A DNA stretch of 64,000 nt, taken from JACRCT01 sp049841135 (GTDB lineage: Bacteria > Myxococcota > Myxococcia > Myxococcales > UBA5297). A program made the position numbers and the translations under genes. This document shows positions 56,301 to 64,000 of this stretch, in pieces. The stretch spans positions 186,001-250,000 of the forward strand of contig JASGHK010000008.1 of NCBI GenBank assembly GCA_049841135.1, written 5' to 3'. How positions within the stretch are numbered: position 1 is the stretch's first letter; every line of letters starts with the position of its first letter. The notes below the pieces were generated by a model. That model did not search any database and had not been told where the DNA came from. It worked only from the letters and a program-made list of their open reading frames with translations.

Positions 56301-58467
56301 CTTCTTCCCCGGCAGCGGCCTGGCGGCAGCGGGCTCCGCGGGGCTTCCGCCGACGCCGATGGGGAGCGACTTGAGCAGCCGCTCCATCACCTCGGCGACG
56401 CTGGTGCCGCCGAGGATGGCGAGCGGCGAGAGGTTCTTGGTGCAGCTCGGCGTTGGCGTACTGCGCGCCCAGGGTCTTGAGCGTGGCGACGAGCTCCGGC
56501 GAGAGCGCGGCCATCTCGTCCTTGAAGGCGTCGACGCGGGCGGCGAGCGCCTTGTTGTCGACCAGCACCTGCTTCTCGGCGGCGGCGGCGCGGGCCCCGG
56601 CCAGGATGTCGAGCGCGGCGGCCTCGTTCTGGGCCTTCCCCACCCGCTCGAGCTTGTCGGCCTCGACGGCGGCGCCGACGCGGGCCTCGGACAGCTCGCG
56701 CTTGGCCAGCTCCAGCTCGCGCTCCTTGGCCAGCGTGTGCTTGCGCGCCTCGTACACCTCCTGGTTGACCTTCTCCTTGATCTTCTCGTCCTCGAGCCGG
56801 AAGCCCTGGCTCTTCTTGCCCAGCTCGCTGACGATGGCCGTCCGCTGCGCGTCGGCGAGCAGCTTCTTGACGTCCTCGTCGAGGATCTTCACCTCCAGCA
56901 CCTCGACGTCGTAGACGCACATGCCGTTCTCGGCGAACCGGCGACCCTCGCGCCCGCCGTCCTTCTTGCCGCCCAGGAGCACGTCGCGGATGACCTCGGT
57001 GGAGCGGGCGTGGAAGTCCTCGATGCGCGTGGCGCGCACCGCGGCGCGGACGATGGACCCCAGGTGGTCGCAGAGCAGCGCCACGTAGTTCTTCACGTTG
57101 AACCACTTCTCGCTCTCGGCGACGACGAACGACACCCGGTAGGAGAGGCGCACGTCCAGCTCGACGTGGTCGCTCGTCTTGACCCGCACGATGTCGCTGA
57201 CCTTGTTGCCGTCGGTCTGCAGGAAGCAGGTCTTGAGCAGCACCTCGTCGCTCTTGGGCTTGCCGGTGGAGAGCGTCAGGACTTCCAGATCTTCGTCGTA
57301 GGCCAGGATCCGCGTGCGCGGGCCCTTGACCACCTCGCGGCGGTCCTTGGCGGTCACCAGCACCGCGAAGCTCGGCGGGATGTAGACGCTGATGGCCCGG
57401 GCGGGGTCGTGCACGGGCAGCCCGTAGAGCGTGGCGACCTCGGGATCGAGCGTGCGCTGGATGACCTCGAAGTGCGTCGGGTCGGCCAGGTAGTTCTTGG
57501 GGCCGATCTCGGTGGTGATCTTCCCGGTCTCGATGTCGCGCACGTAGATGCCCTCCTTGTCGTGGATGGGCACCGGGCGCACCTCGCCGACCGGCTCGAC
57601 GCTGGCGGTGGGGAAGAAGAAGCCCTCGCGGTCCTTGAGGAACAGCTCCTGCCCGGCGTGGTAGTGGCCGGCGGGGACCTGCTCGCCGTCCTTGGCGTCG
57701 AAGTCGCGCAGCACGCGGACGTGCAGGCCGACCCCACGGCGCATGTGCCAGGCCTTGAAGGCCTTGACGCCGCTCTTCTGGACGAACTCCTCCATCGGCT
57801 CGGGGAAGACGATCCCCGGGCCGCGCACGTACTTCCAGTGGCCGGTGGGCGTGAGGAGGATGGCGTACTCGCCGTCGAGCAGCGTCACCGCGGTGCGCAC
57901 GTAGGCCGCCTGTCCCGGGCTCGTCGAGGGGCCCTTCTCGGGGACGACCTCCAGGCCCGTCTTGGGCGTGTAGAAGCTCACCTCCGATCCCTTGACGATC
58001 TTCTCGGTGCCGATGGGCGACGGATCGCCGTCGATCCGGTCGTAGACGCGGACCACCAGGTACTGGTCCTCGCGCAGCTTGTGGGCGTCGATGACCTCGG
58101 CCTTCTGCCCGGGCCAGAGCGGGAAGGTGGCTGGCCCGGGGATGACCACGCGGCGGCCGTTGAGCAGCTCGATGGCGCTGTTGTTGCCCTTGGTGGGCTT
58201 GGCGGTCGAGTCCTTCGGCGGGTTCTCGAGGACCACGTACTGGGCGCTGGTGGCGGAGACGAACGGGTTGACGCCCCAGCTGCCTTCGTCGGCGCGGATG
58301 GGGACGAAGCGGCCGGCCTTGTACTCGACGATCCGCTCGGTGTTGGAGAGCGAGATCTTGGTGGGGCCGCAGTAGAGGACGATGTCGCCCTTGGTCAGGT
58401 CCTGCACGTAGGCGTACTCGTTGGCGGCGATCAGGATGTCGCGCTCGCGGGCGTCGCGGTCGGCCAT
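56298..58467 (-). CDS. Major vault protein homologue (one frameshift near 56442)
   Basis: About 722 residues, a bacterial homologue of eukaryotic MVP, the sole structural protein of the vault shell. The N-terminal half is MVP repeats: LSNTERIVEYKAGRFVPI, GPATFPLWPGQ (near 109-120) and KEGIYVRDIETGK (near 302), which tallies with the NEGIYVQDVKTGK of the animal protein. The shoulder domain follows (about 425-530; SDHVELDVRLSYRV, then DFHARSTEVIRDVLLG and FAENGMCVYDVEVLEVK). The long cap helix (about 535-660) is next. Removing a +1 insertion near 56442 restores a cap-ring-like end (ANAELTKNLSPLAILGGTS) and stop at 56298. Human MVP is ~890 residues; this has fewer repeats. The ATG at 58467 has AGGAG six bases before it. 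Confidence 0.93.
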
Positions 58468-59142
58468 GGTGGGCTCCTCGTCGGACTTCGGGTGGGCGTG
58501 GGTGGTGCGGGGATGGGCCATCGGCCCCTCGCTTCTTGGCGTCCGGTTCTCGATGACGTGGGACTGCAAGCAGCAAGCCCGTCTGCTAACGGCGGGATCC
58601 CGCCGGCGGACCGCCCCGAAAGGGGGCAGGTCCGGTGATCCGTTCGGGCGCAGAGCGCCGAAACGAGGCGCAGCGGCCCACCTTGCCTCCGTTTCCCGGC
58701 TGCCCAGTGCGGTTCTCCTCGCGGCTCGTGGACGTGGGCCGGACCCAGCCAAAGCCCTTGGCGTTCTGGGCTCCCTTGGCCGCTTGGCGTTTCGAACGAC
58801 GAGCCGATCCCCGTCGAGTCAAACACCAGCGCCGCGCGCACCTCGTGCTCCTGGGCGCCTTGCTCGCTCCGGGCACCGGGGCCGGGCGACCCCAGGGCAG
58901 CAGCGGGGGCCGCGAACTGAAGCGCTGTTCGCCCCAAGCCAAGTCGTCCTACACTCCCGGTGACTGAAGGATGCGGACCCTCCCGCGGACGAGCTTGGCG
59001 CTCACAGGGTCCCCGTGCGCCCGGGGTCACGTCGGCGGCGCCGGGGCCAAGCAAGTCCGCCACCTCGGCTTGCGGCCCAACTCGAGACCATCTCCGTAGC
59101 TCCTGAGTGAACAGCGGTCGCCCCAGCACTTTCGGGTCGTCA
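58468..59142. other. 675-bp gap upstream of the vault protein gene
   Basis: No supported gene: overlapping ORFs on both strands are arginine- and proline-rich and look like noise. An in-frame ATG at 58521 could extend the vault protein by 18 residues. Structured elements at 58591-58634 are listed separately. Divergent promoters for the vault protein and for the lipoprotein at 59143 must lie here, but I cannot place their boxes. Confidence 0.45.
58591..58634. other. Palindrome and GAAA-tetraloop hairpin upstream of the vault gene
   Basis: A perfect 14-base palindrome GGCGGGATCCCGCC (58591-58604) is followed at once by CGGACCGCCCC GAAA GGGGGCAGGTCCG (58607-58634). On the plus strand this folds as two stacked stems with a GNRA tetraloop. 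On the minus strand it would lie in the 5' leader of the vault protein mRNA. It may be an operator, a leader structure or part of an unknown small RNA. Confidence 0.4.
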
Positions 59143-59753
59143 ATGACGCGAACTTTTCAAGCTCTGGCGGTCTCCGTCGTGCTGGCTGGCTGCGGCGCGT
59201 CCCCTTCCTCCGTAGACGCCGGTGTCGATCCCTCGGACGCCGCGGCTGCGGTCTTCGATGCCGGCGCCGGGACCGGGGACACCGGTTTGGCGTTGGCCGA
59301 CGCGGCGGTCCCCGTTCTCGATGCAGGTGCCGGTGTCGATGCCGGATTCCGCGGATGCCAATACTCGCGGGAGTGCCCGACCGGCCAGTACTGCCAGTTC
59401 ACCTACCCGCCCGATGCTTGCTCGACGCCCACGAGCGAGTCTCCCTACGGCGCCTTCCATTGCGGCGGCTGCACGACCCCACAGACGCCGTCCTGTCATG
59501 CAGCTCCGAAATCCAGAGCGGCGACCGGTGCGACCCGAGCGAGCTCCCCACGGGTTACGTGTGTCGCCCCTGGGACTGCAACACCTCGTGCGCCAAGACA
59601 TGCAGCTGCACGAACGGACGATGGGACTGCAACACCGAGTGCTGGGACTACCTGGCGGTCGGCGACGCGGGCGCCCCGTTCTGCGGGAACAAGCCTGTCT
59701 GCTGGAGTAGGTGCTGGAGTAGCGCCCCCCCGGGCCGCGACGCCGGCTTCTAG
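59143..59753 (+). CDS. Small Asp/Ala-rich Cys-containing lipoprotein (one frameshift)
   Basis: About 203 residues after adding back one base near 59480, where a C run appears one base short (CTTPT joins DAVLSCSSEIQSG). It starts with a lipoprotein signal (lipobox LAGC, Cys17), then an Asp/Ala tether (DAGAGTGDTGLALADAAV). A C-terminal half has about 14 cysteines, including GYVCRPWDCNTSC and CSCTNGRWDCNTECWDY. This style, tether plus Cys-rich domain, repeats in the window. It is divergent from the vault protein gene. Function unknown. Confidence 0.65.
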
Positions 59754-59953
59754 CTGCTCTTGATGTCGGCCGCTGCGGACGCCAGCTTCGTGCTGCCCCC
59801 CACTCGCACAGGACGGGCGAAGATCGCGGCGCTTCCGGGCCTCGAGCGCCGAGGCGCCCGCGAGAACCGACCGGTGGCTGCGACGCCGGCGCCGCCGGGC
59901 AGGGCCTCCCGCCGTGCGTGATAGGGTCGCCGCCACTTCTGGAGGCCACACGC

Positions 59954-61417
59954 ATGGAGCGCTACTTCGAGTTTCAGGAAGGCACCTCGCACAAGTTCTG
60001 GGCCGTCCGCCGCGAAGGCACGTCGGTCACCACGCGCTACGGAAAGGTCGGCTCCGCGGGCCAGACGACGGTGAAGACCGAGGCCACCGAAGCGAAGGCC
60101 CAGGCGCTCATGGACAAGCTCATCCGGGAGAAGACCGGCAAGGGGTACCAGGAGAAGGCGAGCGGGGCGCCGGGGCCTGCAGGCGCGGACCCCATCCCGG
60201 CAGCCGCCCCAGCCGATCTCGAGAAGGCGCGCAAGGCGCTGAAGGCCGACGAGCCGTACTCCGCCTGGAAGCTCGCCACCGCGGGCTTGAAGTCGACCGA
60301 AGACGCCACGCCCGAGCAGCTGGAGGTCATCGTCGCCGCGCTCGACTCCATCTGCTCCGACCTGGACGAGCACGGGTCGGCGAACATGGACCTCTACGGC
60401 GGCGGGAAGATCTCCTCGAAGAAGTTCTTCGCCCTGCGCGACGAGGCAAGGAACCTCGAGCGCAAGCGGCGCAACCCCGGCTCGGGCGCTGCGCCCGGTG
60501 CGCTGGCGACGGGCCCGGCGTCCGTCGTGCTCGGCGCTCCGGTGAAGCTGCACGCAGGCCCGGGGCCCGTTCCGCTGATCACCGTCAACGGGTTCCTCTC
60601 CCAGGACGATGAGGACGAGCCGCACGTCGTCGTGCGCTCTCTCGAGGACGGCGCGGTGAAGGTGGTGTTCGACCTGACCGGGCACCGCCGAGTCGTCGTG
60701 TCGCCCGACGGCGCGCTCGTCGCGATCGGCCGCTGGGACTCGCACGTCCACCTCTTCGAGGCCAAGACCGGTGCGAAGCTCTGGGAGGCGAAGGAGGTCG
60801 GAAACGACTGGGTGACCGCGCTCGACTTCAGCGCCGACGGCAAGCGGCTCGCGGTGGGGACGCACGACGTGGCGGTGCTCGACGTGAAGAGCGGGAAGCG
60901 GCTCGCCTTCCGGGAGCTCGGCGACGGGAGCATCTTCGGCGGCAAGCCGATCCACGCCATCGCGTTCGCGGCGGGAGGAGCCCAGGTCGCGGCGGCCCAG
61001 GAGGGAAGACTCAAGGTGTTCGACTCGGCCAGCCTCGAGCCGATCCGCATTGAGGAGGTCAAGCTCTACAGCAGCGCGACTCTGGTCATGGTCGATGGGC
61101 GCCGCGCGCTGGTCGCGCTCCCTGGCGCGCTCGGCATGCTGGACGTGGAGACCACCGAGGTGCTCGGCAAGGCGAAGGTGAAGTCCGGCGTGAACCGGGC
61201 CGCGGTCAACGCCGAGCGCACCCTCGCCGCCGTGCTCTCCGGAGGCGACAAGACCGCCTACGTGGAGGTGTACTCCCTCAACCCGATGAAGCAGCTCGCC
61301 TCGCTGAAGCTGCCCTCGCCCAACGACACCATGCTCGCGAATGCCGGGGTCGTCTTCGTCGACGGCGCGCTGCTGGTCACCGCGCTGTCCGTGTTCAAGG
61401 TGCCGGTGCAGGCGTAG
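59954..61417 (+). CDS. WGR-domain protein with a C-terminal beta-propeller
   Basis: A 487-residue cytoplasmic protein. Residues 1-72 form a WGR domain (HKFWAVRREG, VTTRYGKVGSAGQT, KLIREKTGKGY), the DNA/nucleic-acid-binding domain found next to PARP catalytic domains. A 100-residue helical linker follows. Then comes a WD40-like propeller (about 210-480) with repeating blades such as RRVVVSPDGALVAIGRWDSHV and VTALDFSADGKRLAVGTHDV. No PARP catalytic domain is visible. The ATG at 59954 has GGAGG eight bases upstream. It lies 1.5 kb from the vault gene start, on the other strand. Confidence 0.85.
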   Translation: MERYFEFQEGTSHKFWAVRREGTSVTTRYGKVGSAGQTTVKTEATEAKAQALMDKLIREKTGKGYQEKASGAPGPAGADPIPAAAPADLEKARKALKADEPYSAWKLATAGLKSTEDATPEQLEVIVAALDSICSDLDEHGSANMDLYGGGKISSKKFFALRDEARNLERKRRNPGSGAAPGALATGPASVVLGAPVKLHAGPGPVPLITVNGFLSQDDEDEPHVVVRSLEDGAVKVVFDLTGHRRVVVSPDGALVAIGRWDSHVHLFEAKTGAKLWEAKEVGNDWVTALDFSADGKRLAVGTHDVAVLDVKSGKRLAFRELGDGSIFGGKPIHAIAFAAGGAQVAAAQEGRLKVFDSASLEPIRIEEVKLYSSATLVMVDGRRALVALPGALGMLDVETTEVLGKAKVKSGVNRAAVNAERTLAAVLSGGDKTAYVEVYSLNPMKQLASLKLPSPNDTMLANAGVVFVDGALLVTALSVFKVPVQA

Positions 61418-61440
61418 GGCTCGAGCACGCGCCCGAGCCC
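61417..61440 (+). terminator. Hairpin at the end of the WGR gene
   Basis: GGGCTCG and CGAGCCC pair around a 10-base loop, beginning at the last base of the WGR stop codon. It is the likely terminator of that gene. Confidence 0.5.
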
Positions 61441-61484
61441 GGCGGAGCGAGGGCGCTCATCCCACCGCCCGAACGAAGGCGCCG

Positions 61485-61697
61485 ATGCTGCGCACGGCCT
61501 GGGACTACGCGCTCATGAAGAGGGTCGACGACGGCGCCCTCGTCCTGCCGCCTATCGGCGTGATCCTCGACCGGTCCTGGGAGGACGCGTTCGGCGACAT
61601 GTGGATATGGGTCGGCGACAAGGCCCATACAGGACTTCGTCGCTCGGACGATCGAGCCGAGCCTCGAGTCATCGCACGCAGTGACGGCGGGCATTCA
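61485..61697 (+). pseudogene. Possible truncated or frameshifted small gene
   Basis: An ATG at 61485 with GAAGG upstream opens a coding-looking stretch (MLRTAWDYALMKRVDDGALV, then PIGVILDRSWEDAFGDMWIWVGDKAH). It drifts into noise at about 61630 unless one base is dropped, after which QDFVARTIEPSLESSHAVTAGIHA continues. It then runs into the convergent gene with no clear end. It may be a gene remnant. No family recognised. Confidence 0.3.
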
Positions 61698-63360
61698 TGC
61701 CGTCTTGCGACCCGTGAAGCTCGGGTCGATCACCTCGCGCAGGAAGCGGTGCCACGTCTCGGCCCCGGCCTCGAGCGCGGCCTTCTTCGCGGCGTCGCGC
61801 TCGGTGTCCCAGAAGACCTCGTCGGGGATCACAGTGTCGAGCTGCACGCGCCAGTCCACGAGGACGTCTCTTTCGATCTGCTCGCGCCATCGGTCTCCGA
61901 GGCGCAGCCACTCGCTGACGAGAACCTCGTCGAATGGGCGCTTCTCCAATGGAGTCTTGCGCGGAGACTCTCGATAGAAGCGCCAGGTGTGATCGTGCCC
62001 ACTTCGGGTGAGGGCCTCGCCCATCCACCGCGCGAACCCTCGATAGGCCCCAGCGTCACCGTCCACCACCAACCAAGTGGGGGCATTCGTTGGATCCGAC
62101 ATCATCACGACCGCGGGCGCTTCTCCGTCGCGGATGACGTTGATCTGGTCTTCCCAGATGGTCGGAGTGTCGTGGTCATTGAGGAAGGGGCCCAGCACGA
62201 TGGTCCACGCGCCGATGCGATAGGCCTCGACGGCGTGCACCTCCAGGCGTTCGCGCAGCGACCGCAGATCCTCGGCCTCGACCGGGACGAGGGCCGCGCC
62301 GCGCGCGAAGCACGCCTCGTCGAGATGCAGTGGGCAGGGGCGCGGACCAGGCGGCCCGTTCTCGATCCACTTTCCGACGAGCGCGAGGAGCGGAACATTG
62401 GGGAGTGGAGCGCCAGGGCACGGGCAGTCGAAGCAGAGGGTATCGAGCGCGGCGCCGGGGTCGCATTCGGCGGCAATGCGACCGAGCTTCTCCGAGGTCG
62501 CTTCGCGAAATCGAGCGAGCGCCGCTCGGGCGCGAGAGCGTCGCTCCTCCGTGAGCGGCGAGGCCAGGAGACCCTCCGACGCGTTTCCTTCGGAGAGGCG
62601 CTCCTCCCGGACGTCGACGATCTCGCCCTCGGCGTCCCGCGTCGTGAGGCGATAGGTAGACGTCGCGGCGCCGAAGTTCGCGAAGCTGCGGTCGAACTGC
62701 AGCTCCGTGAGCAGAATCTCGACGCGCTCTCCCGACGGTCCCCCACCGAGGACGGCGTTCGCGACTGGTTCACCCTCGGAAGGCAGGGCGTGCTCGATCC
62801 AGTGCCCGACGGTGCCCTCCGCGAGCACCGGCATCAGCGCGGAGAGGATCTCCCCAGCGTCGCTGGCGCGGAGCGCCTCTAGCGGGTCCTCGGTCGCACG
62901 TACCGCCTGCAAGAGATTGCCGAGGGCCTCGACGACCCGCGCGCTCGCGCTCCGCGGCACAGGCTCGACGAGTGTCGCCGACTCCGCTTTGACGCGGATT
63001 GGGAGCACCGCCTCCCCCTCTGCGGCGCCCACGCCGAGCGTGAGACACACGTCGATCCACACATGCTTCGGCTCGAACGGCTCGACCCGCATGGAGGTGG
63101 CGCGAAGCTCGAGACGATTGTCGCCCAGCTCGGCACGGAGCTTCTCGAGGGCGTTGTCTCGCAGGAGCTTCCCACGGAGCCGGAGGGAAACCTGGATTGA
63201 TTCGGCGTGCTCACCCCATCCGTGTACACGGACGGCGAATGCACGACAATGAGCGCCTCTCGCTTCGCGCCCTACGAGCGGAGAGGTCCGTCGGACGCTG
63301 CAGCTCGCCGCGCTTGGCCTTCTCGACCCGGGCCATCACCTGCTCCTTGATCACTTCCAT
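61695..63360 (-). CDS. Hypothetical protein of about 554 residues (probable frameshift near 63230)
   Basis: The C-terminal 465 residues read in one frame from an ATG at 63092. The frame is open and coding-like for 40 codons upstream (GEHAESIQVSLRLRGKLLRD...). It probably joins, through a +1 insertion near 63220-63250, an N-terminus starting at the ATG at 63360 (MEVIKEQVMARVEKAKRGEL). The C-terminal region contains DTLCFDCPCPG and PCPLHLDEACF, with five or six cysteines that might bind zinc, then a domain with VVMMSDPTNAPTWLVVDGDAG. I recognise no family. If the frameshift is wrong, the gene starts at 63092. Confidence 0.55.
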
Positions 63361-63825
63361 CGCCTTGCCCTGCGCGAAGGAACATCGAAGGCGTTCGTGC
63401 CGTCGAGGAAGCCGGAGGGCGCCCCTCGCGCAGGGCTTCGGGGCTTGCGACAGGAGCCGACCTCCTGGCGCACCCGCAATCTGGCCACGAGCGTCGACGA
63501 CTCCCGGCTGCCACCGCCATGGGGCGCAGCGGGAGGGAGGAAGGCAAGAGAGGAGAGCCGGAGGCCAAGGTCCCGTCACTTGTCCGGAGGCGGAGTGTGG
63601 AGGCCGTCGCTGGCGCAGGGGCCCTCGTAGAACCGCACCTGGCTCGGCGCACTAGGGGCTGCGTGGGAGTCCCGCTCGAGAGCGGGTTCCGCAGCGCCTT
63701 CCTCCCCGCCCCCCGGCCCGAACCTGGCGTCGGCGGCGGAGACGACCACGGCGCGCCTCACCCCCTGCCGCGCACAACCGCTCGACGGTACCTCGCCGCG
63801 CAGACCGCCGACGAGGAGGGCGCGC
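63361..63825. other. 465-bp gap without a supported gene
   Basis: A minus-strand ORF at 63576-63761 (61 codons, ending VRFYEGPCASDGLHTPPPDK) is the only mildly coding-like stretch and may be the end of a damaged gene. Plus-strand ORFs look like shadows. No hairpin or promoter stands out. Confidence 0.3.
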
Positions 63826-64000
63826 TCAGCGGAGTGCGACCGGGAAGGTGATGAGAATCGCGCAGGCGCCGAGGAAGAGGACCAGCCCCAGCCCGAGCAT
63901 CAGGCGCTGCGCTCGCCGAGATTGGAGCTTCGTGCCGACGCCGGCGAAGAAGAAGACCAGCGCGAAGACGACGGTGAGGGCCACGTAGTGGTCGGAGCGC
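63826..64000 (-). CDS. C-terminal end of a membrane protein (runs off the window)
   Basis: The frame is open from the right edge to a TGA at 63826-63828. It encodes about 57 residues with two hydrophobic helices (YVALTVVFALVFFFAGVG and LMLGLGLVLFLGACAILITF) joined by a basic loop (TKLQSRRAQR). The start lies outside the window. Family cannot be determined from the fragment. Confidence 0.65.
   Translation of the reverse strand, partial: RSDHYVALTVVFALVFFFAGVGTKLQSRRAQRLMLGLGLVLFLGACAILITFPVALR

Noticed and set aside
58607..58634. Signal recognition particle RNA, suggested by CAGGTCCGG
   Set aside because: The required GGAAGGAAGCAGCC-like apical loop is missing and the hairpin is too short.
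58468..59142. A protein-coding gene in the gap upstream of the vault gene
   Set aside because: Overlapping ORFs on both strands have no start signal, domain or consistent codon bias.
1..64000. tRNA, rRNA, CRISPR, insertion sequences and prophage
   Set aside because: I looked for T-loop signatures, regularly spaced repeats and transposase or integrase motifs and found none convincing.

Overview
The window is a very GC-rich bacterial chromosome segment, about 38 genes dense, with strong G/C third-position codon use. Several family markers point to a Myxococcota (myxobacterial) genome, probably a draft or metagenome assembly. These are a MYXO-CTERM sorting tail, Cys-rich and Asp/Ala-rich surface lipoproteins, eukaryote-like Ser/Thr kinases, DUF4388/J-domain proteins and a tandem ArsA-type ATPase pair. 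I see no tRNA, rRNA, CRISPR array, insertion sequence or phage gene.

Layout. 0.3-14.2 kb: nth facing a minus-strand series of def, a 1,988-residue pseudo-receiver/coiled-coil/DUF4388/J-domain protein, a TPR (lipo)protein, a YjbQ protein, two ArsA-like ATPases, a CBS-pair protein and a Ser/Thr kinase fused to an MshEN-like domain. 14.5-21.5 kb: a carboxypeptidase-regulatory-repeat protein and a TGS-type nucleoside kinase (minus), then a small plus-strand operon of ABM monooxygenase, iron-dependent alcohol dehydrogenase and a membrane-anchored protein. 21.6-30.3 kb: a sensor-only 4-helix-bundle/HAMP protein, a secreted protein, a Cys-rich lipoprotein, a GAF-GGDEF diguanylate cyclase and a Gly/Cys-rich protein ending in MYXO-CTERM. 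30.4-38.9 kb: DedA, pyruvate:ferredoxin oxidoreductase with its dihydroorotate-dehydrogenase-like partner, a HEAT-like protein, a myxobacterial hypothetical and an RsuA-type pseudouridine synthase. 39-47 kb: small membrane protein, alpha/beta-hydrolase lipoprotein, LTA4H-like M1 aminopeptidase, PDZ protein, peptidoglycan-binding protein and an Asp/Ala-rich lipoprotein. 47.3-53 kb: a tight operon of periplasmic binding protein, chemoreceptor and TPR Ser/Thr kinase. 53-61.4 kb: a giant Cys-rich lipoprotein, a bacterial MAJOR VAULT PROTEIN homologue, a small lipoprotein and a WGR/beta-propeller protein. 61.5-64 kb: poorly conserved genes, with a membrane protein running off the end.

The most interesting item is the major vault protein homologue (56298-58467). 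It carries the N-terminal MVP repeats, the shoulder domain, the long cap helix and, once one frameshift is removed, a cap-ring-like C-terminus. A WGR plus WD40-like protein lies 1.5 kb beyond its start. WGR is a PARP-associated domain and WD40 is a TEP1-type fold, so this faintly recalls eukaryotic vault partners, but the functional link is speculation.

A second theme is that eleven genes are interrupted by single-base frameshifts. Fourteen look like +1 insertions and one like a -1 deletion, and each restores a continuous family-like protein when removed. This looks like systematic sequencing or assembly error rather than decay. The affected genes are annotated as single CDSs with the frameshift noted.

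A third theme is envelope signalling: c-di-GMP synthesis (GGDEF with an I-site), a kinase with a possible c-di-GMP-binding MshEN domain, a chemoreceptor operon and many secreted lipoproteins.
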